Shown one piece after another: positions 23,301 through 37,200 of a DNA stretch of 64,000 bases. The DNA comes from Megalopta genalis. Lineage: Eukaryota > Arthropoda > Insecta > Hymenoptera > Halictidae. The notes under the pieces are model-generated. The model was given only the letters and a program-made list of their open reading frames with translations. It did not search any database and had not been told where the DNA came from. The position numbers and the translations under genes are program-made. The stretch spans positions 806,001-870,000 of the forward strand of contig NW_027476093.1 in the NCBI RefSeq assembly GCF_051020955.1, in the 5' to 3' direction. How positions within the stretch are numbered: position 1 is the first letter of the stretch; every line of letters starts with the position of its first letter.

Positions 23301-26300
23301 TTCTATACAATAATATACTATACAGGGTGTCCCACAATTATTTTAACAGCCGAAAATGAGGGGTAGCTGAGGTCATTTGAAGTAACTTTTTCCTTTGCGA
23401 AAATGCAATCCGCGGCTTTGTTTACGAGTTATTAACGAAAAACACTGGCCAATGAGAGGTGACGGTGCGAGAGAGAGGGTCCGCGAGAGAGTCCGCAGCA
23501 CGAGGCTTTGACAGAAGGTCGGGACGGACTCGAGCCGCGATCGAAGTATTGAACAAGTCACAAGGCGAGAACTTTACGGATTTTTTTTACTACATAACAG
23601 TGATATTTTTAAGAAAAACGCTGTTCACCTTTACTTTAGAAGGTCTGAAGAATATTTACTAATTTTTCGGACCCGAAATAATATGAAGTTTAACCGTGAC
23701 AGCTGTTTTAATTTTCTGGTGTGCATGACACCTCGTGTGTACCATATGAAATTTTTATGCAAGATGTACAGTGAAGATTAACGAATGATTTGCAAAGCTG
23801 ATTTAATAATAAATAAGGGACGTAAAGGATTTGTTTATTAGAGAGGTATGAAAAATATTATCAGTAAGAAACTCACCCATTTAGTTGAGGATGCATTTGC
23901 TGGCTGAAATTCATGATGTCGAAGGGCACTGACCTTGTACAACGTACAGCTGATCTTTCACTGCACTGTCACTAAACACTGATCACTTAATTAATCACTG
24001 ATAATCCGAATCACTTGTGGATATTTAAGAAAGATCACTGAGACTCGTTCGCGGATAATCGTTTATTCGACGCGTTCGTTCGGAAGTCGACGTTTCACTG
24101 CCAAAAAATCGAGGCCTCGACCGTGGGCCCTTGTCGTTCGTCTTTCGGCCGTCCGAGGAAATAACAGCCGATACTATTTTCTTCGAAGCGCAGGGTACCG
24201 CCAAATGAAATAAACAAGATATGCCGAGACGTAAACTGTGTCCGACCCGCTGTCACCCTGCGCTCTTAGAACGTAATTAATGGCCGTGCGAAGAAAATGG
24301 TATCGAGTGTCATTTCCTCGGACGGCCGAACGAAGAACAACAAGGACCCACAGTCAAGGCCTGAATTTTTCGGCAGTGAAACGTCGACTTCCGAACGAAC
24401 GCGTCGAATAAACGATTATCCGCGAACGAGTCTCAGTGATCTTTCTTAAATATCCACAAGTGATTCGGATTATCAGTGATTAAATAACTGATCAGTGTTT
24501 GGTGACAGTGCAGTGTAAGTGAACTTCGCAAATAACCATACCAGAGGTTCCACCGACAGTATCCCTCGAATGTTGCGGTCATCGACCTGGGATCAGCTGT
24601 TCGTTGTACGAGGTCAGTACGTACGAGTCAGCAAATGCATCCTCAACTAAATGGGTGAGTTTCTTATCGATAATATTTTTCATATTTCTCTAAAAAACAA
24701 ATCCTTTACGTACCTTAACGTGATTATTTATTATTAAATCAGCTTTGCGAATCATTCGTTGAATTCTGTTCGTACACGGAATTATTTAAATTAAAATATC
24801 ATTTACGAACTTTGTTAATCTTCACTGTACACCTTGCATAAAAATTTCATATGGTACACACGAGGTGTCATGCACACCAGAAAATTAAAACAGCTGTCAC
24901 GGTTAAACTTCATATTATTTCAGGTCCGAAAAATTAGTAAATATTCTTCAGACGTTCTAAAGTAAAGGTGAACAGCGTTTTTCTTAAAAATATCACTGTT
25001 ATGTAGTAAAAAAAATCCGTAAAGTTCTCGCCTTGTGACTTGTTCAATACTTCGATCGCGGCTCGAGTCCGTCCCGACCTTCTGTCAAAGCCTCGTGCTG
25101 CGGACTCTCTCGCGGACCCTCTCTCTCGCACCGTCACCTCTCATTGGCCAGTGTTTTTCGTTAATAACTCGTAAACAAAGCCGCGGATTGCATTTTCGCA
25201 AAGGAAAAAGTTACTTCAAATGACCTCAGCTACCCCTCATTTTCGGCTGTTAAAATAATTGTGGGACACCCTGTATAATATAGTATATTATAGTATATTA
25301 TAGTGTAGGTATAATTTTCAATTAGTATAGTATACTAAATAGTATAGTAAAAGTTAGTATAGTATATTACAGTAAAATTACTAAAAACTGTAATAATAAT
25401 AATAATACAAATAATCTGAATAACCGTGCGATGATTCCGAAACGAGAAAAACGAGTAATTACCACGAAATATAACTTTCGACGCAGAACAATGCTGCATC
25501 GGTACACAAATAAAAGATACAACGCCGATTGTTCATACATTCCAACAGGCCGGAAAACCGAGATTTCCTCGTCTTACGAAAAAATTTCAAAAATATCGTG
25601 TTTTGGTCAGCTTTTCGAAACAAATGCTCCACAATACGCCAGCGAATCGCGCGGCAACGGAGATTCGGGGAAAACAAAAGGATTAGTTAGCATTGTCAGA
25701 AATTTGCGAGCGGAGTGGTTTATTTCGTCCGCGTGCGACCGACCATTAAGCGACAATTTTAATATCGGCTGTCAGGCTTTCACGGCGTTTCAGAGCGTTT
25801 TCCCGTTTTCCGCCGAAAAATCACTCGTTCCTATTCGTTTTAATCCGACGTTCGATAATTTTCATTTCAATGTCCGGACACCCTCCCCCTTTTTATTATA
25901 TAATAATTATATTATTATATATTACTATGCAATTATATAATATATAATTAATATTATATAACTAAATATTATTATACAATATACAGGGTGTTCCACAATT
26001 ATTTTAATAGCTGAAAATGAGAGGTAGCTGAGGTCATTTGAAGTAACTTTTTCCTTTGCGAAATTGCAATCTGCGAATTGTTTACGAGTTATTAACGAAA
26101 AACACTGACCAATGAAAGGTGACGGCGCGAAGTTCGAGAGTCCGCAGCACGAGGCTTTGACAGATGGTCGGGACGGACTCGAGCCGCGTTCGAAGTATTG
26201 AACAAATCACGAAGCGAGAACTTTCCGGATTTTTTTTTACTACGTAACAGTGATATTTTTAAGAAAAACGCTGTTCACCTTTACTTTAGAACGTCTGAAG

Positions 26301-26324
26301 AATATTTACTAATTTTTCGGACCC

Positions 26325-26361
<37 letters not shown>

Positions 26362-29300
26362 CGTGTTAAAGGATGTAAGGGACATGTTTGTCATAACCTT
26401 GACATAACCTTGACATAACCTTGACATGACCTTGTCATGACCTTGACATATCAAGGTTATGATATGTCAATTTGGTCTCATTGGTCAATGTTTTCCGTTA
26501 ATAACTCGTAAAAAAGGCCGCAGATTGCATTTTTGCAAAGGAAAAAGTTACTTCAGATGACCTCAGCTACCCCTCATTTTCGGCTGTTATAATAATTGTG
26601 GAACACCCTGTATAATGTATAATTAATATTATATTATTAAATATTATTATACAATATATAATATATAATTAATATTACATTATTAAATATTATTACACAA
26701 TATATAATATATAATTAATGTTATACTATTAAATATTATTATACAATATATAATATATAATTAATATTATATTATTATATATTATTATACCATATATATT
26801 ACATAATATATATAAGGTGTTCCAAAAATGTCTCGCAATCTGGGAATGGCGGCTTCCTCGGATCATTTGAAGCAACTTCTTCCGTTACAAAAATGTTCTT
26901 CGAGGCACCGTTAACGAGTTATTAACGAAAAATAGTGACCAATAAGAATCGAGTACGGCTGGCGCGAGGCGACACAGTTAACCGGCGCGCGAAACCCAGT
27001 TCCGCTCATTGGCTCGGTCGCCTCGCGCCAGCCGAGCTCGCCTCTCATTGGTCATTGTTTTTCGTTAATAACTCGTCAACGGTGCCTTGGAGAACATTTT
27101 TGTAAAGGAAGAAGTTGCTTCAAATGACCCGAGGAACTCGCTACTTTCGGATTGCGAGACATTTTTGGGACACCCTGTATTATATTATTATATATTATTA
27201 TACAATATATAATTAATACTATTTTCTAATATTTACTACTAATTATTACATATTTTTTTTAGACTTTATGGTAAAGCAGTTCACGAAAGTGAAAAGCCTC
27301 GTGAAACACAGTAACTTTTTACAAATTGTGCTGAAACTACCCGGTGTTATCGGCGCGCGTCCCTCTTCGCAACTAATTCTAGACCGCTGTCACTATCAAC
27401 TTTGTATTAATTTCCATTGCAAACAAGATCGCAAAAGCTACCGGCCGGGTGTCCGAACGTGTTACCGCTTTCGACGAAGTTCGCTCCAATTCGCGTAATT
27501 GAGACCAATTAGCGGTCCGGTTTTCCGATCCCTTAATTTCGTGTTAATTCCAATCACGTTGGCTTGCCGCGCCGGCGGCTTGGCGAAAGAACTCGAAGAA
27601 ACTTCGGACCACGCTGCAAGAATAAGACGGCGGCCCTAACGTTTCTTTCAGCGATTTACTGTTATTGAATCGGAATTTCGGGTTCACGGCTGGAACCGAA
27701 GGATTAATAAGTAATGGAAATCGGGAAATCGATTTCGAAAACGGCGCGAGCACCGTGGCCCCGTTGATACTGCAATTTTAATTTGGTTTGTAACAAATTG
27801 GAGGGATATATATTTTCACTTATTGGTGAAACGTGAAAACTTTCTTCGTTAATTTTGTAATTTTGTAATTTTTGCCACACGGTTGGGATTTATAGTATAA
27901 AATATAAATATAATTATAATGTAAATATAATATAATATAATATAATATAATATAATATAATATAATATAATATAATATAATATAATATAATATAATATAA
28001 TATAATATAATATAATATAATATAATATAATATAATATAATATAATATAATATAATATAATATAATATAATATAATATAATATAATATAATATAATATAA
28101 TATAATATAATATAATATAATATAATATAATATAATATAATATAATATAATATAATATAATATAATATAATATAATATAATATAATATAATATAATATAG
28201 TATATAATGTAATAATACTATAAATATAAAAATTTGTTGTTTTGAAAATGGAGCAAGTAACAAGCTATATGACGTAAAATTTTATTAAATAAAACGCCAT
28301 CTCGAATCGATTTGAAATCTACGAACACAACAAAATTCATGAAATATTTCATTAAAGTTCTCGAATCAGCTATATTAATATAATAATATAGTAATATCAA
28401 TAATATTAATATAATAATATATTAATATCAAAAATATTAATATAATAATATTCAATAGTTAATAATAACACAATATATGACTTCAAATTTGTGCTTGCTG
28501 CTAGGAATTGCTCCTTGACGCAGTCAATTTTTATTTCGCAAAAGAAATCGGTAGTCCAGTAATTACTCTATATTATATAATTATATAATTCAATAATATT
28601 AAAATATAATAATATATTAATATCAAGAATATTAATATAATAATATATTAATATCAAGAATATTAATATAATAATATAGTAATATCAATAATATTAATAT
28701 AATAATATTCAATAGTTAATAATAACACAATATATGACTTCAAATTTGTGCTTGCTGCTAGGAATTGCTCCTTGACTCAGTCAATTTTTGTTTCGTAAAA
28801 AAATCGGTAGACCAGTAATTACTCTGTATTATATAATTATATAATTCAATAATATTAATATAATAATATATTAATATCAATAATATTAGTATAATAATAT
28901 TCAATAATTAATAATAAATCACTATATGACCTCAAATTTGTGGCCAATTTTTAATTACTCTATATTATATAATTATATAATTCAATAATATTAATATTAA
29001 TAATATATTAATATCAATAATGATTAATATAATAGTATATTAATATCATTAATAGTAATATAATAATATTCAATAATTAATAATAAATCACTATATGACT
29101 TCAAATTTGTGCTTGCTCCTGGGAATTGCTCCTTGACGCAGTTAATTTTTATTTCGCAAAAAACATCGTTAGGCCAGAAATTATACTATATTATACAATT
29201 ATATAATTCAATAATTATATAATTCACTGTGTCGTTCATTTAATAGATTAACAGGTGCGACGGCGGTGGCTCACAAAATCGACGATCTCTCCTCGGAAGA

Positions 29301-32300
29301 ACGTCGCTCTAGTACCGTAATCTGTTTGATACCCCGCGGCGAATTATTAATACCGTCAGAAATACGTGTGCAGATCCAATTGATTCTGGCCAATTAGTGA
29401 TCTCATCCCGCGCACACCGACGTATTATTACGTTGGTCACCGTAGATGGCAGTTCAATACGGGAAAACGCAATTTGCCGTTTCGCGGGATAGTGGGTGGG
29501 AGTGGGGTGAGGTGGGGTGGGGGTGCGCGCAACCCTGTTGCTACTGTAAGCGCGACGGGGGTAAATTTGCACGAGGAGCTATCTGATTGTCCACATCGAG
29601 GTTCGCGGGGTTATATTCGTAGCCGTTTTGCACGTAGCCCTTTTGTTTCAACTCGTTTTTCCTCGGATTACAACGACCAAAAACGGTCGACTCTGTCGAA
29701 TAATAAAATTAAACGCACGGACGTGTTAGTGGAACTACTAACGTTTTACTTTTTAATCAAATTAAATATACTAATATATTGTATATAATAATATATGCAT
29801 TATATACTATGTATGTATACATATATTATGTATAAATGTATATTAATAATATATGTATGTTAGGTCTACCGGAAAGTTCTGTCAGTTTTAGAAATGAAAG
29901 GAAATAATAGATTTTTCATAAATTTAGTAATATTTATATTGTACAATATAATTTCCGTCGTTACTTATGACCTGTTGCCAGCGTGATGGCAATTTGTGAG
30001 CAACATTTTTTCAAAAATATATGTCTCACATGAATATGTGCATATCTATTGAAATTTGCAATGACATTATCAGACAGAACTTTCCGGTAGACCTAATATA
30101 TCAGTAATACTAATATGTTAAATACTAATATATTAAATACTAATATATTAGAGTATTACTAATTTCTAATATATTAGTTTAATATAAAATACAATATTAT
30201 AAGTTTAATATATTAATTTATTTAATATATTAGTATTATAGTAGTACTAATATATTAGTAATGCTAATTATATTAAATACTAATGTATTAAACACTGATA
30301 TATTACTAATGCTAATATATTAAATACTAATGTATTAAACACCGATATATTAGTAATGCTAATATATTAAATACTAATATATTAAACACTGATATATTAG
30401 TAATGCTAATATATTAAATACTAATGTATTAAACACCGATATATTAGTAATGCTAATATATTAAATACTAATATATTAAACACTGATATATTAGTAATGC
30501 TAATATATTAAATACTAATGTATTAAATACTAATATATTAGTAGTCCTAATGTATTATATATCAAAATATATAATATTACTATTACTAATACATTAGTAA
30601 TAGTAATATATTGAATACTAATGTATTATTATATATAGTATTATATTATATAGTATATATTATATTTATATATATACATATATTATAAATAATATTATAA
30701 TATTATATATGTTATTATATATAATATATTAGTATTTAATATATAGGTACTATTATTGTTCGTATCAAATGAATGTTATATATATTAATATTAGTATCAG
30801 CAGTTAAAATATAATCATACGCAAATATATTTAATTATACATATAATAACGCGTCCGTATGTTTAATTTTATTATTCGACACAGTCACATGTGGCTTGGT
30901 CCCTGTAATCCGAATGAAAAACGAATTAAAACAAAATTAAAACGTGGAATCAATGAAGCTGAATTTAACATTGTTTATATTTATCTATGATGGACGATGA
31001 GGCAATAAGTCGTCATCGATTATCGGAGAGATTCTAGGGCTTATACAGGGTGTCCCTAAAAGTTGCTTACAAGCAGGCACCAGGTGACTCCTCGTATAAA
31101 AAAAAACATGACAAAAATATAGAACAGCTTTTTTTCCGAGAAAAAAAGTGGCGCTTAGTTTCTGAGAAAATCGAGTTTGAATATTCAAACGTGAGTTTTT
31201 TATTTTTTTTTGTCGTTCCAAGCAATTACGAAATTGTCGTAAACCGGTCGCTCTGTCTTTAAAAAAAAATTCGAGGCGTTCAATCCAGTTCTGAAAAAGT
31301 TATCGCGTTTTAAAAGTTGCCGGAACATTAAAGGTGACACAGTGACTGCCATTAATGTTCGGACAACTTTTTAAAAACGAGATAACTTTTTTAGAACTGG
31401 ACTAAACGGCTCGAATTTTTTCTTTTTTTTAGATACAAAGAGGGACCGGTCTACGAGACCATAATTAGAATGCTTTTTTAATAAATTTTTCTGTTGCTTG
31501 GAATGACAACGAAAAAGAAAAAAGACACAAAATTCATGTTTGAATATTCAAAACTCGTTTTTTCCGGGAAACTAAAGTCCCTAAACAAAAAAGAACTGTT
31601 CCATATTTTTTCCATGTTTTTTTATGAGCAATCACCCGGCGTCCGCTTGTACGCACATATCTTTCAGGTACACCCTGTATATGTATACAGTAGTTCGGAG
31701 ATAACAGAAGTATTTGTGTAAGCTGGCTCTCCTCGTCAATAAGAAATTGTCCGACTTGCTTTCTTCCCGTTTCCAGGCAAGAACGGAACATGTTATAATG
31801 AATTTGTGTCCGTCGACTTTAAGAAAATACATCGAAAATCGATCGGACAGACGAGCGCAGAAAATGTTGATCTCGATTGGACTGTTACAGCGCAGGTTTT
31901 TTATTGATATTTTGTTACCGGAGCATAACATAGTTTTGCAACTTTGGTTCAGCGAAAATTTAATCAACGTGTGCATAATTGTCCTTGACCTTGACAAGGT
32001 TCAAGGAAGCGCGAAGAAGACGAAATTTCGTTTGTTCTCTTATGTTGTACAAATGGCGAGGGCTAATTGTAAAATATTGTAAAATATTGTAAATATGTAA
32101 TAATATATAATATATATAATAATATTGTGAAATATTGTAAATATTATATAAATTGTACAGTAAATTCTCCCTAATTGACCCTCGGCTTGGAAACGAAAAT
32201 GGAAAATTTGAGAAGGGAAGAGAAGGTTATATTGAGCCGTTTATATTTTGAAAGTGGCCTAAGTCCGTTTGCACTTAAATCGAGTCATTTATTATCGATA

Positions 32301-34209
32301 ATGTCCGAAGGCAGCGACGACGGTAATATTTTTTTAATTGATTAGTACTTAACAAGTTAACCTCAGTTTTTGGACAATCGCTTTAGTCGAATAATCGGTA
32401 CGTTTAATTGACGCGGTTAAAAAATTTTACGCGATATATAAATTGTCCATTTTTGTTTGCAATCTGAGCGTCAATTAAAGAGACATTACTATACACAGTA
32501 AATTCTCCCTAATTGACGCTCAGTTTGGAAACGTTTTTGGCTCGTTTTCATAGTTATCGATTGCCAAGAACTGTAAAAACGAACCAATAGGCTCAAACAA
32601 TCTTATCTCCTCTTCCCAAATTGTCCATTTATCTGCGCAATCTCAGCATCAATTAAAGAGACATTGCTGTATATTTTTAGTCTTTTTCCTTAATGCTATA
32701 TGTTCGAAAATTATTTAACGCATTTCGTCCATAATTTATACAAAATTGCTACCGCGCGACTGGATTAGTGCGTTCCAAATTAGGCAAATCGCGATGAGCT
32801 GTGTCAGCGACAAAGTACAGTAATGTCTCCCTAACTGACTCTGAGATTGCGCGCAAAAATGGACAATTCGAGAAGAGGAGATACGATTATTCGATTATAT
32901 CTGCAGCGCGTTTTTATAATTCTTGACAATTTGTAACTATACAAATGAACCGCAAGTCTCAAATAAATCGTATCTCCTCTTCCCAAATTGTCCATTTTCG
33001 TGCGAGATTCGAGGGTCAATTAAGGAGAATTTAACCGTAACATTTTCCGCTGCAAACGGTCTATTCTCTTGAAAAACGATGTTGAAGCTCCGATAATGAT
33101 TAAACCGAGCTTATTCAGAGTGTGTTTACGTTTACAATGAGAAAGTATTATAAATAGCGTGCTAGTGACGAAGCACCAGGAAACTACAGATTAGCTCATG
33201 ATATATCGGAATTCAATGCGGAATAATGAAAGTTCTCTACGTGCTGAAGAGAGGTTCTCCCAGGCAACGCGGTTTTCCAACCGTTAGATCAGCAATTTCA
33301 TGATGAAAAGCGAGTCCTCTCACGACACCTTTTGGCCAAGAAAAATTTATCAAAATAAGTACAGTGGCCCCCACAAAAGTGTTCGCACACCTTTCAAAGA
33401 TTCATAGTAACTTTTCTCAAACTGGACTAAGTGACTCGAATTCTTTCTTTTTTATTTGATGGAGGGACTAATATATTAGACAATGACCGAAATGTCTTTT
33501 TTTGTTTTAATTTTGCTGTTATTTGGAATGACCAAAAAGAAGTAGAAAACTCTCGATTTTTAAGATTTGATAAGTACATGTAAAAATTTATTGTAATACA
33601 TTGTTTAGTTTTCATAATTCGTAGGATACAATTAAAAGAAAATATAACAGTATAATTGACGACACTAATATGCAACAAATACCAAAGTGCGTAATACAGT
33701 CCAACAAGCATAAATTATATTAAATTGTTCAATTTTCATAATTCGTAGGATACAATTAAAAAAAAAAATAAGTATAATTAACGACACTAATATGCAACAG
33801 ATATCAAAGTGTGTAATATAGTTCGAGAAGCATAAATTTTAATTATATTAAACTTTTTAATTTTCATAATTCGTAGAATACAATTAAAAGAAAATATAAT
33901 AGTGTAATTAACGACACTAATTTGCAACAGATATCAAAGTGCGTAATATAGTCCAACAAGCATAAATTATATCAAATTGTTCAATTTTCATAATTCGAAG
34001 GATACAATTAAAACAAAATATAATAGCATAATTAACGACACTAATTTGCAACAGATACCAAAGTGCGTTATATAGTTCAACAAGCATAAATTAATTATAT
34101 CAATCTTTTTAATTTCAGCTCAACAGACAGATGATTAAATTAACAAACTTTCGCCGTCATCGTGCAACAATTCAAATGAAAACGATTATTTATTATTATA
34201 TATATATAG

Positions 34210-34266
<57 letters not shown>

Positions 34267-37200
34267 TGTATATAGTTATTATTATATATAGTATTTAATT
34301 ATTACGATTTTGAGAACCGGTCCCCGATCGTGATTGTGAACCGGGCGATATTTGTTACACTTTAACCGGACGGTGATAAAAAAGGAGTCGCTCCCCCTCT
34401 TCAGAAGGAGTCGCGCGTGAGCGTGGAACGTGACGGCCACTTTAAATTGCAAAGGAGCTTGCGAGATTACAGCGACGCGCGTGCCAGACTCACTGGAGGA
34501 TAACGAGATCCCCGGCACGGGCCTTAGTCGGTCTTTGCCAGGGCTGTTCATCCACGTGACTTATATTCCTGGCGACACGTTCGAATCTGGCGGGAAAGCC
34601 GATCGTAATTCCTGCCAGTGACAGAACTGCGGCTCGAATTAAATTAATAAATTAATAATCGAATTAAATTAAACGGAACCGGCCACCGAATTCCGCGAAT
34701 TACAGTAATGTCTCCTTTACTAACGCTCAGATTGTCCATAAAAAAAGGACAATTTGGGAAGAGGAGATACGATTATCCGAGCCTTGCGGCTCGTTTTTAT
34801 AATTGTTGACAATTTATAACTGTAAAAACGTGCCAGAAGTCTCGAATAATCGTATCTCCTCTTCCTAAATTGTTCAGTTTTGTGGACAATCCGAGCGTCA
34901 GTTAGGGAGACAATCCGAGCGTCAATTACGAAGACATTACTGTACAGTCGAGACTCGCAGCTCGTTTTTATAATTGTTGACAATTCGTAACTATAAAAAT
35001 GAAATAAGTAACTATAAAATTGTCCAGTTTTTTGTGGACAATCTGGGCGTCAGTTAGGGAGACAATCCGAGCGTCAATTACGGAGACATTACTGTACAGT
35101 CGAGCCTCGCAGCTCGTTTTTATAGTCGCTGACAATTCGTAACTATAAAAATAAAGTAAGTAACTATAAAATTGTCCAGTTTTGTGGACAATCTGGGCGT
35201 CAATTAGAGAGACATTACTAACGCCTCCAAGGAAAACCATAACGAATATATATTGTTATTTGTTACGGTTGCTGTTTGTCGAGACAACAATGCTCGCAGT
35301 TATTTTATAAGTTGTTATTCTTGCCTCGAAAATTATAGATCGACTCGGTCGCTTTTCAAAAACAGCTCCCCGTTCCTTTCACCATATTTCCTTATAGCCC
35401 GAAGCTCTCCGACGTATTTGTCGTATTTTCTCTGGCCCCGGCTTCCCTCCCGATTCTTTCGCAGCTGCGAGTTATGGAAATCTCTGTCAGGAAAATAACT
35501 CCGGGGACTTTGTCGTCTCGGTAAAAGAGACAGCCATTCACCGTTCAAACTTATTCCTCGATAAACGCGGCCGGTCCGCGTCCCGAGTCCGAATAAGCGT
35601 GTGCAAATTGCGAAACTAGGGCCGATATGTCGCGTAAACGAACGAGACCCCGTCGATCGTAACGGAATCGTTGTTGGACGAGTTCGTTTCGCGAATGTTC
35701 ACGAATATTTTTTCGCTTCGTTCCGACGAGCCCGCGTGGAGGGCTTTCTAATCGTCAGATTAGAAAGCACTCGCGGAAGCAATCATACTATAATAATAGA
35801 TAATAAAAATAACTAAATGCGAAATTGTTGGTGGTCCTCGAAATGACCGGACGTTTAGACATTGTCCTAAAATACATTATTGTATTTATTATACAATGTA
35901 TATTGTATAATATATAATATATAATTAATATTATATTATTATACATTATATATATTTTATAACATATAATCTATAATTAATATTATATTACTATACACTA
36001 TTATACAATATATATTGTATAATATATAATATATAATTAATATTATATTATTATATATTATTATACAATATACAGGGTGGGGCATTTTAAACAGGTCACC
36101 TGAATAACTCGCTTGTTTTTGAAGATAGGAGAAAATGCATTAGACCAAACTTACTTGGTATCGGGGGGCTCGTAACCTGGTATTACCAATTTTTCTGTAG
36201 GTGGAGACGTCAAGGAGATATGAAGATCAATTCTGTTTTTTTTAAATAGAACAGTAAGTTTTTTTACTTACATTCTGATAGAGTGTTTGGAGGCGAATAT
36301 AATGAACTATTATGAAGGTCATTCAAGGTCAAGTATCTATAATATATAATATATATTAATATAATATAATATATAATAATTATTATAATATATATTAATA
36401 TAATATAATATATAATAATTATTATAATATATATTAATATAATATAATATATAATTATTTATAAAATAATACTACAACGTAACACACTTCTCCACCCCAA
36501 GCCTGATTACATAGAATAATTTGAACGTACATATTATTAAAACAAATCTGATTTGTTCAGGTGTTCAAGAAGCTTAAATCCGACAGGATTGGCCGCTAAT
36601 GAATACGAGCACACATTCTGCTTACGTACTACTTCAGACTGAGAATGAAATTCAAATGAGTCGTTTTAAGTATGTACATTGCTGCTTAAGACTGCGCGTT
36701 ATCCCGCAGCATTTCGCCGTTTACGCAGCGCGTACTTTTCAGCTACGGGATTATGTAAATGCACCTGTAGATTTTAGCGCGGAACTGCCTTAACGTAACG
36801 TTTTCCAAAGCTTTAAGTCCTGCATGTCGATTACTGTAAACATACTCGTTAAGCTTCTTCGGGCCGATGCATACATATGTGTAGATTATTAATGCAATGT
36901 CTTTACATCATTCAGTCAGCTTTATATGTACGTATACAAATATACATACATGGTGTCCGAAAAATGTCTCGTAATCCGAAAGTAGCGGATTCCTGAGGTC
37001 ATTCGAAGCAACTTTTTCCTTAGCGAAAATGCAATCCGCGAGCGGAACTTGGCTCCGTGCACTCGTCGGCTGGGCCGCCGCGCGCCAGCCGAGCTCGCCT
37101 CTTATTGGTCAGTGTGTTTTTGTTAATCACTCGTAAACGAAGCCTCGGAGAAAATTTTCGCAAAGGAAAAAGTTACTTCAAATGACCTCAGGATCCTCCC

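Noticed and set aside
23373..25223. Identical 62-residue frames in the two arms of the large palindrome, as a possible duplicated gene
   Set aside because: The identity follows from the inverted arms; the frames have no family motif and are not kept in the shorter related copy.
25431..25940. 169-codon + frame
   Set aside because: It ends in TA repeats and has no motif; a chance open frame in moderately balanced DNA.
27820..28263. 147-codon - strand frame
   Set aside because: It is the (TATAA)n satellite read in one frame.
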